Positions 51,431-63,242 of a stretch of 64,000 nucleotides of DNA are shown here, one piece after another. The translations under genes and the position numbers were made by a program. The notes under the pieces are model-generated. The model searched no databases and was not told where the DNA came from. It worked only from the letters and a program-made list of their open reading frames with translations. The DNA comes from Climacium dendroides (Eukaryota > Streptophyta > Bryopsida > Hypnales > Climaciaceae). The first letter of the stretch is position 1, and each line of letters starts with the position of its first letter. The DNA lies in the NCBI GenBank assembly GCA_950106755.1, contig OX467087.1, positions 17,302,047-17,366,046 of the forward strand, written 5' to 3'.

Positions 51431-52544
51431 TAGGCGTAAGTATCCTTACAACATCAAAACATGTGTAAAATGAATCGAAATATTGTCCCAGGGAAATCCA
51501 GTGATGTTTCAAACGTAGGTATTTGGATTTTTTTGTTTCCAAGATCTATTTACACAAGTGTCAATCCGTCTAATCTCCTTACATTTTTACGCATCTTAAT
51601 ATTATTCGGATTTCAATCTGGATGTAGTCTACTCATGTATCCGGAAATAACTTCACCAACTGTTGGTTTTCTATGCCTCTGTTTTACTCTCAGAGGATCC
51701 ATTGTTACTCTTTAGAGGGGTAGGAACTTCCACCACCCGTAATCCTCAAACATTCTCCTCTTTCTCAAAACACACAAACACCAAGAATACAAGTTGGTTC
51801 AAGGGGGTAGCACCCTCACAACTTTCCTGATGGCCGCATCGGAAAGTAGGTCATGCTGAGCCACGTTAGGTCCTCTCTTACTACAATTACAGATCTACGT
51901 ACACCCGGAACTAAGAGAGATCTCTAGATTTAGTTTCTAGACCGATCGTATGGTTGGCAAACCTTCCAGTAGGTTGGAATTTTTCTCTGGTGGTTGTTTA
52001 TTTACACACGAAATCCGTCCTGGACTTCTGGACTCGCATCCACACCCTTTCCGCGTTCCTACTAGATTATCGTTCCGGTAATTTAAAGGCACCGTACACA
52101 AGTCCTCAATCACAAATCTAAATTCTTCCACTAATTATCCTCTCAACTAAAACCGATTGTTAAAGATCCGGACTTCCTCTCACTCCTCCCCTCTCACACT
52201 CCAACATTCGTATGAACAAGTAGACAAAACTCAGTATGAGGAAATGAATTCAGATCGTAAGCTTGGTTGCTCAAATTGAAGGAGGGAATGTAAATAGCAT
52301 AAACTTGAATGGAATGAGCTTGAGTGGAAACAAGCTTGGGCGGAATGGGAGGGCAACAAATCTGCCCATCTTTAAAAAACAAAATAAAGGGGCTTAATAG
52401 CCACAACAAAACCAAGACAACAGTACAACCGACCGTTCCAAAATTAACGGAATGTTGTTGGCTAGTTGTCCCAAGAAATCCGGAACCCGAGTCCACACAT
52501 GGAAACCCATTTTGGAAAAACTAACTATCTTAAAAACTATCTAA
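51431..52544. other. GC-balanced DNA downstream of decayed ORF, probably transposon-derived
   Basis: Base composition matches the decayed minus-strand ORF at 52.5-54.8 kb, and this would be its 3' flank. No reverse transcriptase, integrase or transposase motif was seen, and no direct terminal repeat could be found by eye. Confidence 0.35.
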
Positions 52545-54802
52545 TTATCTACCCTTCCGTGCCTTCTTTGAACTGCCTCCGCCCTTTTCCATTGGTGTGG
52601 ATAGTCTCTGGGAAGAGGACTTAGGAGGTGGAATTGTCTTCGTTGCTAACCAAGTCGTCACCTTAGAAGTTGAAGCAGACCGGGTTGTCTTGTGTGACTC
52701 AGATTCTTCCTCCTCCTCAATTTTTGTCTCATCACTCCTAGCGGACTCTTCCTTTAATTCTTCAATTTCCTGCACCTCAATGTCCTCCCCTAGTGAGTAT
52801 TCTACTAGATTCACTACAGTGTTGTTTTGCTTTGGTGTTGGAGTTGCTGTTGTCTCCAACATATGTGTAAAACTTTCTGGAAAGGTCCGAGCCGGATTCA
52901 TCAAGGCCCCTATCCGCCCAGCCAGATCAATGCGGACCGGAAGAGGTGACGTCTTGAAAGTTCCACTACAAGAGAAAGTGTCCAAATTGACAGAAACTGG
53001 CCTGAATCAACTAGTCCTAATTGACAAAAAATTAACAAGTTTTTGTCACTCTGGACAAAAAAGTGTCCGAATTGACAGAAAATTGTCCAAATTGACAGAA
53101 AATTGTCAATTTTTTGTCAATTAGGACTAGTTGATTCAGGCCAGTTTCTATCAATTTGGACACTTTTTCTTGTAGTGTTCCTTATGAGGTCCAAAATTCT
53201 AGTGGATTAAAGGTTTTTGTCTGCACCAGAATTGGTTTTAGGATTGGTCCCTTAATTGATCTAGGTGGTGTCTTCTCCCTCTCTTCTGGAATTTGCGTCG
53301 TTTTCGAAGAAGGATTTCAAAACTGATCTTTCTGGCGATGAAGGCGAAGAGACAAAAGCCTATTGGATGGGGGCCGACTGCATAAAAACTTGCTAGGCCA
53401 GAATTTGCAGCCCCGAAAACATGGTAGCGGGTACCTCCGAAAAAGATGAGAAGTCCAGGACCTTTTCGTGATCGATAGTTGGTGTAGCTTGGTGTTTTTG
53501 TGTGATAGTTGGTGTAGCTCTTTCAATACTGCCTCTATTCGTACTTGGAAGTTGACCAAGATCGTTACTACTTTCAATCCGGTAATGTGGCCATATGCGA
53601 TCAATTAGATGTTGAAAAGTTTGGCCTTGTTTACATTGTCCACTAAATACGGAATTGTCTTCTTTTATCTTGCCGTGCCCAACTCCTTTTCTATCGAAAC
53701 TAGCTAGGCTTTGAGGTCGTCGCGTTCCTTCTCCAACTTTCGGATCTGCTCCTCTCTCTCCTACAGAACATTCAGTCTTCGCCTTTGTTTGATTTCCTCA
53801 ACGATACAATCTGGCTCAATGCCTCCTAGTGCCTCGCAAACCTTGAGGATGCCAACTACCATTTTGTCGTATGTTTCCTTAGCTTGGCACAACCACTAGA
53901 TTCCGGTCTCAAAAGGATCCAAATTCCCCCCTTGCGCCAGAAGTTGGTTGGACTCCTCTCTTTCTAGCATAGGCAATTTTTCGCGTGAGGCCGGATCTGT
54001 AGACTTCCTTCGGTCCTTTCCTTGCTTAGCAGGTTTTTTTCACTTCCAGAACATCTTTTTCTTCTTCCGACTACAAATGCTCCGACTTGTACTTTTCTGT
54101 AAGTCTATACTGTAGAATCGCCACTTCGGTTTAGTACGTCGCCATCTCTGGATTACTCAGTACCTTGTTGTGGTGGTAGAGATGAAATAAGTAGGGGCTA
54201 GTTGGGCTGGACTTGCTCCTCGAAGCATTGTCCACCAGTTTCGCCACTATTGTTTTGATCACTTGTCTCTAGTTGACTGGTCAATCCTCTACAGCTCCAA
54301 AGATGGTATTGGCTATAGTAACCGTAACCCTATTTGGCTTATCCAGATATAGGAGCAGAATTAAAAATTCCAATACTCGTCTATGCCTAACGTCTCTACA
54401 GTCATTAATGGCGTACTCCTCTTTCGGATGAGCTAAGTTCCGGAACTTCTCAAGAACATACTTGTTTACCCGGAAAGCGAATTTGTATCCGATTTTTGTG
54501 AAATCATAAACCTCTGCCCACATGTCCGTGGTTCAGGTTATGGGTCGACCCTTCACTATCCTCTCATACTGATTTGGAACTCGTTTGATGAGTTCCTGAA
54601 TCATCTCTTCATTTTTAAAACTCCACAGCCTCTGTATAAATCCTAGACATCCCATTCTAGTTAGGTCCTCGTCTAGCAGTTTTCGGTTATCTTGATTAGA
54701 GTGGATGTTCGGAATGACCATCCGAGTTGTGATCGTAGGCTTCCAGATTCGGGTAGCTAGTTCTACAATGGAAACTTCCTAATCCAGTACAAACAGCACC
54801 AT
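52545..54802 (-). pseudogene. Decayed large ORF, probably transposon-encoded
   Basis: From an ATG near 54802 the minus strand reads a protein-like sequence with stops but long open stretches: IPNIHSNQDNRKLLDEDLTR, TTDMWAEVYDFTKIGYKF, DCRDVRHRRVLEFLILLLYL, then KETYDKMVVGILKVCEALGG. It ends in an acidic and then Lys/Ser-rich tail (KGGGSSKKARKGR) with a stop at 52545. In-frame stops occur at about 54779 (TAG), 54533 (TGA) and 54281 (TGA), with at least one frameshift between 54.1 and 53.9 kb. A CACTA MITE interrupts it at 52964-53177. A TATTTAAG box lies upstream near 54.92 kb. I do not recognise the family. Coding character, GC content and isolation in repeat DNA suggest a transposon-associated gene. 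It could instead be a dead host gene. Confidence 0.45.
52964..53177. mobile_element. CACTA-type MITE, 214 bp, with 3-bp target duplication
   Basis: The left end is CACTACAAGAGAAAGTGTCC and the right end, in reverse, is CACTACAAGAAAAAGTGTCC. The inverted arms extend about 72 bp with roughly three mismatches and leave a loop of about 70 nt holding repeats of ATTGACAGAAAATTGTCC. TTC stands directly outside both ends (52961-52963, 53178-53180). CACTA ends plus a 3-bp duplication are diagnostic of the CACTA (En/Spm) superfamily. No coding capacity, so it would need a transposase in trans. Confidence 0.92.
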
Positions 54803-57800
54803 CCTTGCTTTTCTCTTCCTAACACAATTCCTATCTTACCATTCTTTCACTTAACTAACTGCGCGTGAAACCTTGCAAAAAAGAGAGAGGGAGAAAAATG
54901 GACATGGCGGTGGGCTTAAATAGCCGTTGGCTACCCAACATTCCTAGGGAAGACGGGTTTCAGACTGTTCCTCCGTAACGGTTCCCTAATCTCCTTAGCC
55001 AGAACCTAAAATTGTAGGCCCTCTAAATTCCATACTTTCTGGTTTCCGTCTTATGATTCCATCTAGCTCCGTTACGTCTTCGCCTTCCAGATGCTAGCTA
55101 ATCCAAAGTCTTGTACTTATTGTTCCTAATTCCTTGCTTATAAGTAAAAATTAAAAAATTTCACACTACCCTAACTCTAATTCATCCTATTCTCTACCTG
55201 TTCAGGTTCTATGTGCTCTCACAAATTGAATAGTGCAACATCCAAATCAACAAAAAAATCAACACTTTTTTTTGTTCATTTTTATTTATAAGAGTTTGAA
55301 ATAAGTTTTTGTAAATTAGGAATGTTTAATCTTTAAATGCCCAATTGACCGAATATGATTGATCTGAAATTTTAGGCTTATTTTGGTATAGGTAGTTAAA
55401 CTCCTTTGGCTATTTAAAAAAAAATTTAAGGGCAGTTTTGAAGGTTAACTATTGGAAGCTTTCATTTTTTATTGAAAAAAATAAATATTTGATATTTGAG
55501 AGGTCCTACAAATACATATATGTACAATTAGTGAAGAGTACAACTTATCAACTTTATTTGGCTTTGAACAAAGTTTGCCAATTTTACTTGATTTGAGATT
55601 TTAAAAATTGTATGTATTATATTTGTTTTGAAAATGGTCCCAATAGAAAGAATAAATTGTTTTCATGATTTTCACTATTGGAAATTTAAACATGCAAGTG
55701 TTTATTTGAACTTATATACAATTTCTACTTATAAGAAAAATTGCATTTCAAGAATTGCAAGGTGGATTATCTAATGAGTTTGGAAGCTCTTCATTAGAAC
55801 TTAAGATTTTTGAAAGTGCATTGTAGTGTGCTAATACAATTTTTAGTAGTTTATGTCCCTTCCAATCTCCAAAAATTTTTGTATGCAAATTTCTCAAACA
55901 TTGTGGGGAGGGATACCATACTAAAAATCAGGTAATTACATTTTTCGTTATAATCACACAAATCCTGTGCAATTTCACATCCAAAATTAGAATACATTAA
56001 TAAGTAAGCCCTTCAAACATCTATGTGGTTAGGTCTTGAAAAAAAAACAATTTTCTTCATTGGAAATAACTATATGCTCGTGTTCTTTTTCATAGGAAAA
56101 CACACTTCAAAAGGCCTGGGCATATAGGGTTCAACCCCTAAATGTTCAACTACGTTTTTTTGGCATTATAGCAATTTTGGGTAGCTCACTACGAATGGAG
56201 AGTTCATTATTTTCTTTGAAATATTTGCACAATATGTGCCCAAAGAGTAGCTTTAAGCCCCAATAATTTTCATAACTTTTGACTACATGGTTAAAAAGTT
56301 ATTGCATGATATGTCATTTTCAATGTTCGATAGGCAGCTCAAAAAAATTCTGAAAAAATCACTTTTTAAAAAAATAAAAATTTAAAATCGGTTTTCTAAA
56401 GTTATATATATATATATGAAAAGCTTCAAATCATTCCATTTTGATTTATGAGATGAAAGTTATAAGCAAATTTAGTTTGGGGGCACTTATGGATTCTCAA
56501 CTTTAAAATAAACTTTGGAGTCCTTTATTGAATTCAATTTTCAATATTTTTTGAAAAATATAAAATCCTAGGATATATATTGTATATTACAACATTATAA
56601 ATATTGTGATTCTCATTTTTCAATTCCATAAATATATTCTTAATAATTTAGTGTTTTGAATGATTGTCTATTTCTCTCTATTTACTATTTTTTTCCTAAA
56701 TGTTGTACAATATTAAATGATCCCAAAATTTTTAAGCATGTAGCCAAGTTGCCTTGAAGAATGAATTCAAAGAGTAACCACCATTTGGGGCATTTTTAAT
56801 ACAAATGTGACCTTGTGAAGTGCAGCTATCTAGTCTTTTGCAAGGACAAAAAAAGGATTTTTGTAAATTCAAATGCTAATATCATGGAATCTAGGCGCTC
56901 GAAATTTCTCAAATTTTAATCTAATTCTTAGATGAAATTGCATGTTATATCTTAAGTGAATCTTATATTTGGATATATATATATATATAAATAGTTCTCT
57001 CTCTCTATAGTTCTATTTGTTTTCTAAGTGAATTTTTCTTTTGATTTTTTGGTCAGGATTTTCATCCAAGAGTTGGCTAATTACTACTCTCTAACTTCAT
57101 CTATTCAAACTTCTTTCATATTTCACTTGTTTTACAAGTTTTACACACTTACAAATACATCTTTATTTAATTTATAAGGTTTTTGAACTTCATCAAGCTT
57201 GTTCTTAAATACCAAGGTCTCATATGAAATTGGTTTTCTAACCTTCCAATGTTTATTACTTTATATCTTGCTTTATATATTTTAAACTTGAAGAGTTTTG
57301 TTCTTGATTTTTAGATTCTAAATGACTAGAGCATATCATTCATGCAAAATTCAAAATGGTTGCACACTTACTAATCAAACCTTTCTAGCATGAATTATAG
57401 AGTTTCATAGTTTTGGATGGTTTTTAATCATCAAAAATTCATCTAGATTTATCTCCTAGAGTTTTAGTCTTTCTTAGTCTATTTTAGTCTTCTCAATGTA
57501 TTTGGGTGACCAATGACTTTGGATGTGAAAGTTGATTTACTTTCTAATTCCACTCTAATTTATAAAACTACTTTTATATCCAAACTTGATCCAACTAATG
57601 TCCAAACTTCATCCTTCTATATTCTCCTTGGATTTTGTTTGTCTTAGGATTGTAGTGCCTTATAGGAAACCACTCTTTAAATTCTTTGTGAATATTTGAC
57701 TAAATTTTACTTTTGAACTCAATTTAAGGTAAGTTCAACTTAGTGACTAAGTATGTAATCATCTATTGTACTATTTTTGGATATTAAATAGTTAATTTTT

Positions 57801-57903
57801 GGCAATTTTCATATAAATTAAACATTCTACCTCCTACTAAGAAATGTAAAAAAATAATTTTAGAATTATTTTATAAACGTATTAATTCATTGTTTTTCTT
57901 TTG
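54803..57903. repeat. AT-rich DNA with family B fragments
   Basis: The first 400 bp are the GC-balanced upstream flank of the decayed ORF; the rest is AT-rich. A truncated family B copy starts near 56.14 kb with TTCAACCCCTAAATG and resembles 58.16 kb onward. An (AT)n run lies at 56973-56989 followed by a CT run to 57006. No gene is seen. Confidence 0.55.
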
Positions 57904-59763
57904 TTAACCCATAAAGGACTAAGGTCGTTTTTCTACCAAAAAAACATTCAAAAATGCCATTTCTATAGTAAAGAGTAAGAAATTTTGAAAATTGCTTTTT
58001 TTTCATATCTAACTATAGTATCTTACACCTAACTAATATGAGAATGTGTGGAAAAAATTTCAAAAATTTTGTCCACAAAGATTGCAAGATGTTTGCTTTT
58101 AAAGTAAAAAAAACAAATTCTTCATCACAATGTGGGGTTAGATTTTTTGACTTTGAACCCTCTTAACCCCTAAAGAACCAAATGTTTTTTTTTTTTTGGC
58201 AACATAGCAATTTTTGGCAACTCACAATGAATGGAATTTTAATTTTTTTCTTTGAAATATTCACACAACATGTACCCAAGGAGGAGCTTCTAAGGCCCAA
58301 CAATTTTCATAACTTTTGATTTCATGGTTAAAAAGTTATTGTATGTTACGTAATTTTCAAAATTTGGTGGTCAATCTAGGTAGCAAAAAAAATTCTTTAA
58401 AAATCATTTTTTAATAGAATACAAATTTGAAATTAGTTCTCTAGATATATTTATACATGGACAGCTTTGAATCATTCCATTTTGATTAATGAGATGAAAG
58501 TTATAAGGAGTTTTAGTTGTGGGTAATTTGTGGGTGGTTATGGAATCTCTACTCTAAAATAAACTTTGAAGTCCTTTACCTAACTCAATTTTCAATATTT
58601 TCGTAAAAAGATAAAAACATTAGGTGCACATTTTTTTATTACAACATTTCAACCATTGGGATTGTCATTTTTCAATCCCATAAATAAATGGTTAATAATT
58701 TAGTATTTTGAATCATTCTCTACTTCTTTCTACTTACTATTTTTTTCTTATATTTTGTATAATTCCAAATGATCAAAAAAATTTAAGCATGTAGCCAACT
58801 TGATTTGGAGAATGAATACAAAGAGTAACCATCATTTTGGACAATTTTTCATAAAAATGTGACCTTGTAAAGTGCAGCTGCCCGATTTTTTGCAGGGTAA
58901 AAAAAGGATTTTTGTCATTTCAAAGGTTAATATCTTGCAATCTACATGGTAGAACTTTCTAAAATTTTTCCACATCTTCTCAAACCACAGTACTATAAGA
59001 TCCTATGGTTACATGTGTCTAAGAATGTTTTATTTCAAAAATTTGGTACTTGTACTAGAGATGGCAGTTTTGGAGCATTCTTGATGAAAACATAGTCAAA
59101 AACCTTTAGGGGTTAACTAAAATTTTTGGCATTAAAAAGTTTTGGGGTTTAAATATTTAAAATGGGAAATTGAATTGAGAGTCTAGGAAAAAAACATTAA
59201 AAGAAAATTAATTTGCATGCTTCCAAAAATTGTAAAGTAGAAGTAGCTATGAAATAGAAGGAAAATCTAAATTACATATATCTCTAAAATGGAATTAAAA
59301 TGCACTATTCTCAATGGTGAGATTGTTTTAGGAAGAAAAACTAAACCATGTGGAACTTGTTTCTTTCAAATTGTAAAAATTGCATTCAGAAATGGATCTT
59401 GCAAGTTATTTTTTCAAGAAAATGCTCTATTTGCTCAAAAACAAGACTATCCATAACTTTCTCAAAACAAATCCAAATGGAATGAATCAAATCTTTTTAT
59501 GTAGAAAAAAATTAAGGAAAAAAAATTCAAAAGAAAAATCAAATTAAATTTTTTTTTTTGTTGCCCCCTCACCCCTATTTTGACCTTATTTGGGCATAAC
59601 TTTTATTCCCGGGCACTGATTGAGAAAAAATTATTCCATGAAGCTAATTAGTTCGTCTATCTTCAAAAAGAATTTCAAAAAATCATGACAAAAATTCAGC
59701 CCATAGGTTCCTACCTGAAATCCCATTAGTCCCCAAAAGGGACAATGGTCCTTTAAGGGTTAG
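57904..59763 (+). mobile_element. Family A element interrupted by a family B element
   Basis: It starts TTAACCCATAAAGGAC and ends GGTCCTTTAAGGG then TTAG (59760-59763). Without the inner element it is about 0.9 kb, the length of the uninterrupted copy at 4.2 kb, whose blocks it shares on both sides of the insertion. It is non-coding. Confidence 0.65.
58163..59116 (+). mobile_element. Complete TTAA-flanked element, family B, copy 2 (nested)
   Basis: TTAA (58163-58166) is followed by CCCCTAAAGAACC. The other end is ACCTTTAGGGG followed by TTAA (59113-59116). The ends are inverted repeats over CCCCTAAAG. It is 954 bp including both TTAA and sits inside a family A element. The nesting shows that the unit moved as a discrete piece and duplicated TTAA. 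It matches 41586-42579 in reverse. No ORF of note, hence non-autonomous. Confidence 0.75.
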
Positions 59764-60744
59764 TTGAAAAAATTCAAATAAAAATGAAGTTTAAAGACTC
59801 ACCAAATATTTGGTCTTTTGGTCTTTTGGGTTTTTACTACAAACTCTAGTACCATTGTGTTATATTCCTCCAAGTCTATGATGATGGTTCTTTTTATTTT
59901 TTTTTACTCATTGTTTAATTTTTATAATTTCTTATAAGGGGATTTAATATTTTATTTTGGACCTACATTCTATAGATGCTCAAACTCCTCTATTTTGCGA
60001 GAATATTGTCAGTATAAAAGCATGTTAGAATTCTATAATTAATAAAATGCAGGATAATAAGATCTACATACTATTGGTTCTTCCCTCATTTAATTTTCTC
60101 TCGCTACTAAAATGTTTATAGATATGTAGATTTCAATCTAATTTTGAATTTAAAAAGTCAAAGAGATGGACATTGCTAATAGTAGACTTCTAGTCACTAC
60201 TAAATAAACTCTTTTTTGAATAGTGGAATGTTTCCTTCATTAGATCTTTTTTGGATGGCATCAAAGGGCCGTTTGAAGCCTGTTCTCTATGCTATGAATT
60301 GGCTAATGCAAGCCAAAATAAAGTAATAAAATATTTTAAAGAAAAACTATGTTTATTTAATTTAAAAATTAGTTCATTACTATTATCTAATGTGGTACTT
60401 CCTTTGCCACATTAGACTGGTACCATGGCTGAATTCCCATAGTTTAAGAATTTGGATGAACTTGAGGCCTTGTAGACCAGCTAAATTTCAATTAATGCCA
60501 AATTCAAACTAGCCTATACTACTCTTGAGTTAGTTACTGCTAGTGTGTCAAAATTAGCTTTAGTCTCATTGTTGGGAAATCAAACTCAACTCTAGTTGAA
60601 TAAGTGTCCAAGATTGAAATGGACTCACCACTAAGTATCTAGAATTGACACAATAGTCACACTACAATAGCAAATCAATAGCCTATTTATGACCAAATGG
60701 ACCATGTCTAATGTTTTTCTATATTTCAAAATGAACCATGTGAT
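59764..60744. other. AT-rich intergenic DNA
   Basis: No gene, repeat boundary or RNA gene is seen. Confidence 0.5.
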
Positions 60745-61462
60745 TTTTCAAAGATGCCCAATTCCATGTTGGAAGTGAAAACTTATAAAAATTGTTATCC
60801 TTATTGAAATTGCTTGAAATGAGATCTTGATCTAAAGAGTATGAAAATTCAAAGCCACCACATCTCAATACAATAAAAATACTATAAATACTAATAAATC
60901 TCTATATCTCTACTATATGTTTCCAAACAAAAGTCTCAAGTCCAAAAACTTTAACTTATAAGGGCAATAAACTTCTATGGTGTATTCTAAATTTTTTTGG
61001 ATAGGTTTATATAATATAAAATCTGAACTAGGTGATAGCCAAAAGAATTGTTATTAAAGACATGAACATGTGTAAGCTTGTGAAAATATATATGTCTTAT
61101 TTCTCATTAGGTACCCAAATAAAAAATTATGGGACCCAAAATTCTAAATTCAACTTAGATGGCATGCTACTAAGGAGGACCCAATTTCTTGTTTTTTGAA
61201 CTTGAACCTAATAATCTTGCAACCTACATGGTCAAATGGACTAAAAATTCTACACATTCCTTTAGAAGTTGAGTACAACTTGACATGATTGACATTTGAT
61301 AAAACATACTTTAACTTTCAATTTTGCTTAATGTACTAGAGGGTGGTAGTTTGGGACATATTTTTGTGACTCACTATCAAGGAATTGTAGGGACTAACAT
61401 TGTACTCTATCCCCCTCTACAATAATAGGAAATTTTGTATAATTGAGAAAAGAGAGTATTAC
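60745..61462 (+). repeat. Third copy of the H2B unit, upstream block
   Basis: Recognisably similar to about 29.24-29.98 kb of the left arm (for example the TGGTAGTTT, GGGCAATAAACTTCTATGG and ACAATAATAGGAAATTTTGT blocks) but much more diverged than the two arms are from each other. It is in the same orientation as the left arm. Similarity stops at about 61.46 kb, where foreign DNA of about 1.4 kb separates it from the H2B pseudogene block. Confidence 0.75.
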
Positions 61463-62860
61463 ATGTAGTGCTAGTATACCATGTGCTATTGCCACAACCA
61501 AAACCAAAACCAAAATATTTCAAATTTTTTAATTCATTCAAACTTTGAAATTCAATAACTTTTATACCATAGTGTAAGAGGTTGTGTTCTTGATACAAAT
61601 AGAAAGCTTTATGCACAAAGGAGTGCAAAGGCTTTGTTTTGTGGCTTTTGGGGACAAGCTATGTGAAAGTTATAGTTTTTCCAAGATAAAAGATAATTTA
61701 ATTTAAGTTTTCTATTAAAAAAAATCCATAACTTTCACATCATATGTCCAAACGCCATGAAATTGGTACAAATAGAAAGCTTTATGTACAAAGGAGTGCA
61801 AGGGCTTTGTTGTGTGATGTTTGGACGTGCAATGTGCAAGTTATGATTTTTCCAAAATAAAAGGTAGTTTATTTGATTTTGAATTCATAAAAACTTTGAA
61901 ATTCTAGAACTTTCACATTGTAGGTTCAAATGCCATGAAACAAAGTTCATGCACCCCTCCTTGCCAAGAGCTTTTGAGCAGTACCAAGAACACCTCACGA
62001 TTTGTTAGATCTCAACGTATCAAACAAAAAGAAACAAAAAAAGAAACAACCTATCTTAAGGTATAGATGGAGATTTCCCAAAAGTGATCCCAAACTTTTC
62101 CATCACTTTGCAAACTCCTCCATTGCCTAATTTTTGATGACACAAGAGCATGGTCACCCTTGCACAGTAGAAGTTGACACTCTTCATATGCCAATGATAA
62201 GTGCTTACATGGCCTCACAATATTTTCTTGACACTCAATCTTAGTGTGTCGAGGAATAGCCCTTGAAATCATTGCTCATTCTAAGTTAGTTTATCCTTTA
62301 TTCTTGTTGATGAATGGTCAATGGTCATTGCACTCTTTAAAATTAGATGGAAAATTTGAGCTTGCTAAATTTGGCAAGTAAGATAAAACAACCCATTCAG
62401 TGGTCAGAATTGGATGTTTGACCTCGTGTTGTTACTGAAACTTTTTCAATTTTTTCCCCATTTAAAGACAAGTGTGAGGAACAATAGGTCCAATTGAAAT
62501 TATATTTTATCGACGAAGTATGAGTTTGCTATGAATTTTTGAAATGTTGAGTGCATCATGGCCTCAAAGAGTCTGTTAGTAGACTACCCTATAACCAACA
62601 AAATCTGAATCCATGATGCTCATCTTACTACCTAATACATTCGCAATATTTTTTAACTTGGAAAGGCCTAGAATGTCAATTCTTACAATGAATTTCACAT
62701 TGAAAAGTGGTAAGTTCCTATTGAGGTCACTATTCACTCCATTACTGTCATATAAAATCATTGATTGTGGCCCAAATCTCACATACTGAAAAAACCTAGA
62801 ATGGGGTCATTTCCTAGGTGCCCACTATGGATCATTTAACTGCGATGGGTTGTTTTAGCT
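61463..62860. other. DNA separating the two blocks of the third H2B unit
   Basis: It contains two copies, 173 bp apart, of a segment with ACAAATAGAAAGCTTTATG (starting 61595 and 61768); a related segment lies at about 41.49 kb. The piece 61.96-62.06 kb recurs at 42.66-42.80 kb. A minus-strand ORF of 73 codons at 62051-62272 has an unusual spacing of cysteines but no recognised family. Confidence 0.5.
61595..61890 (+). repeat. Direct repeat, period about 173 bp
   Basis: The segment starting ACAAATAGAAAGCTTTATGC at 61595 and continuing through AAAGGAGTGCAA and GGCTTTGTT is repeated from 61768 with a few substitutions. The same motif appears once near 41.49 kb, so this belongs to another dispersed family. 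Confidence 0.7.
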
Positions 62861-63089
62861 TAACAAGGATGTAGCAAGAGCAACAAAGAAGACAATATGC
62901 GTATTTGAAACTGCCTGGCCATCCCGCCAATTCACGAATTCCGCTTTCCACCTCCTCTTTGAAGAACACCTTGGGTGGGAAGTAGGGACAAGCAACACTT
63001 GGTGTTAAACCCATGTTCAAAATCCCACCATCCAATCTAGATCAAACGGCCCGAAACCTTGATCCTTAGTAGGTAAATTGAGGTTGTGT

Positions 63090-63120
63090 ATTGGCTCTGG
63101 CCAGACCTCTAGGTATAAAG
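63090..63120 (+). promoter_or_regulatory. Relic promoter of the H2B pseudogene
   Basis: The reverse CCAAT box (ATTGG, 63090-63094) and TATA box (TATAAAG, 63114-63120) are kept at the same spacing as in the intact genes. The upstream palindrome has decayed to AATCTAGATC-like sequence. Confidence 0.6.
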
Positions 63121-63242
63121 TGTTTGAACCACTTCTAGTTCTCTGTTCCTCACAATTTTCCTATGCCCTTTGTATTGGTTGCATTCTAATTGTCAAATTC
63201 TATATTTCTTTGCTTTTTCACGTTCGATTTTCAGTTGCTGCA

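Noticed and set aside
51431..55200. Complete LTR retrotransposon
   Set aside because: The island looks transposon-derived, but no matching direct terminal repeats, primer-binding site, reverse transcriptase or integrase motif could be seen.
4226..59763. CCCCTAAA/TTTAGGGG motifs as interstitial telomere repeats
   Set aside because: CCCTAAA is the plant telomere unit, but here it occurs singly, always at the edge of a repeat block and beside TTAA, never in tandem. Element termini explain it better.
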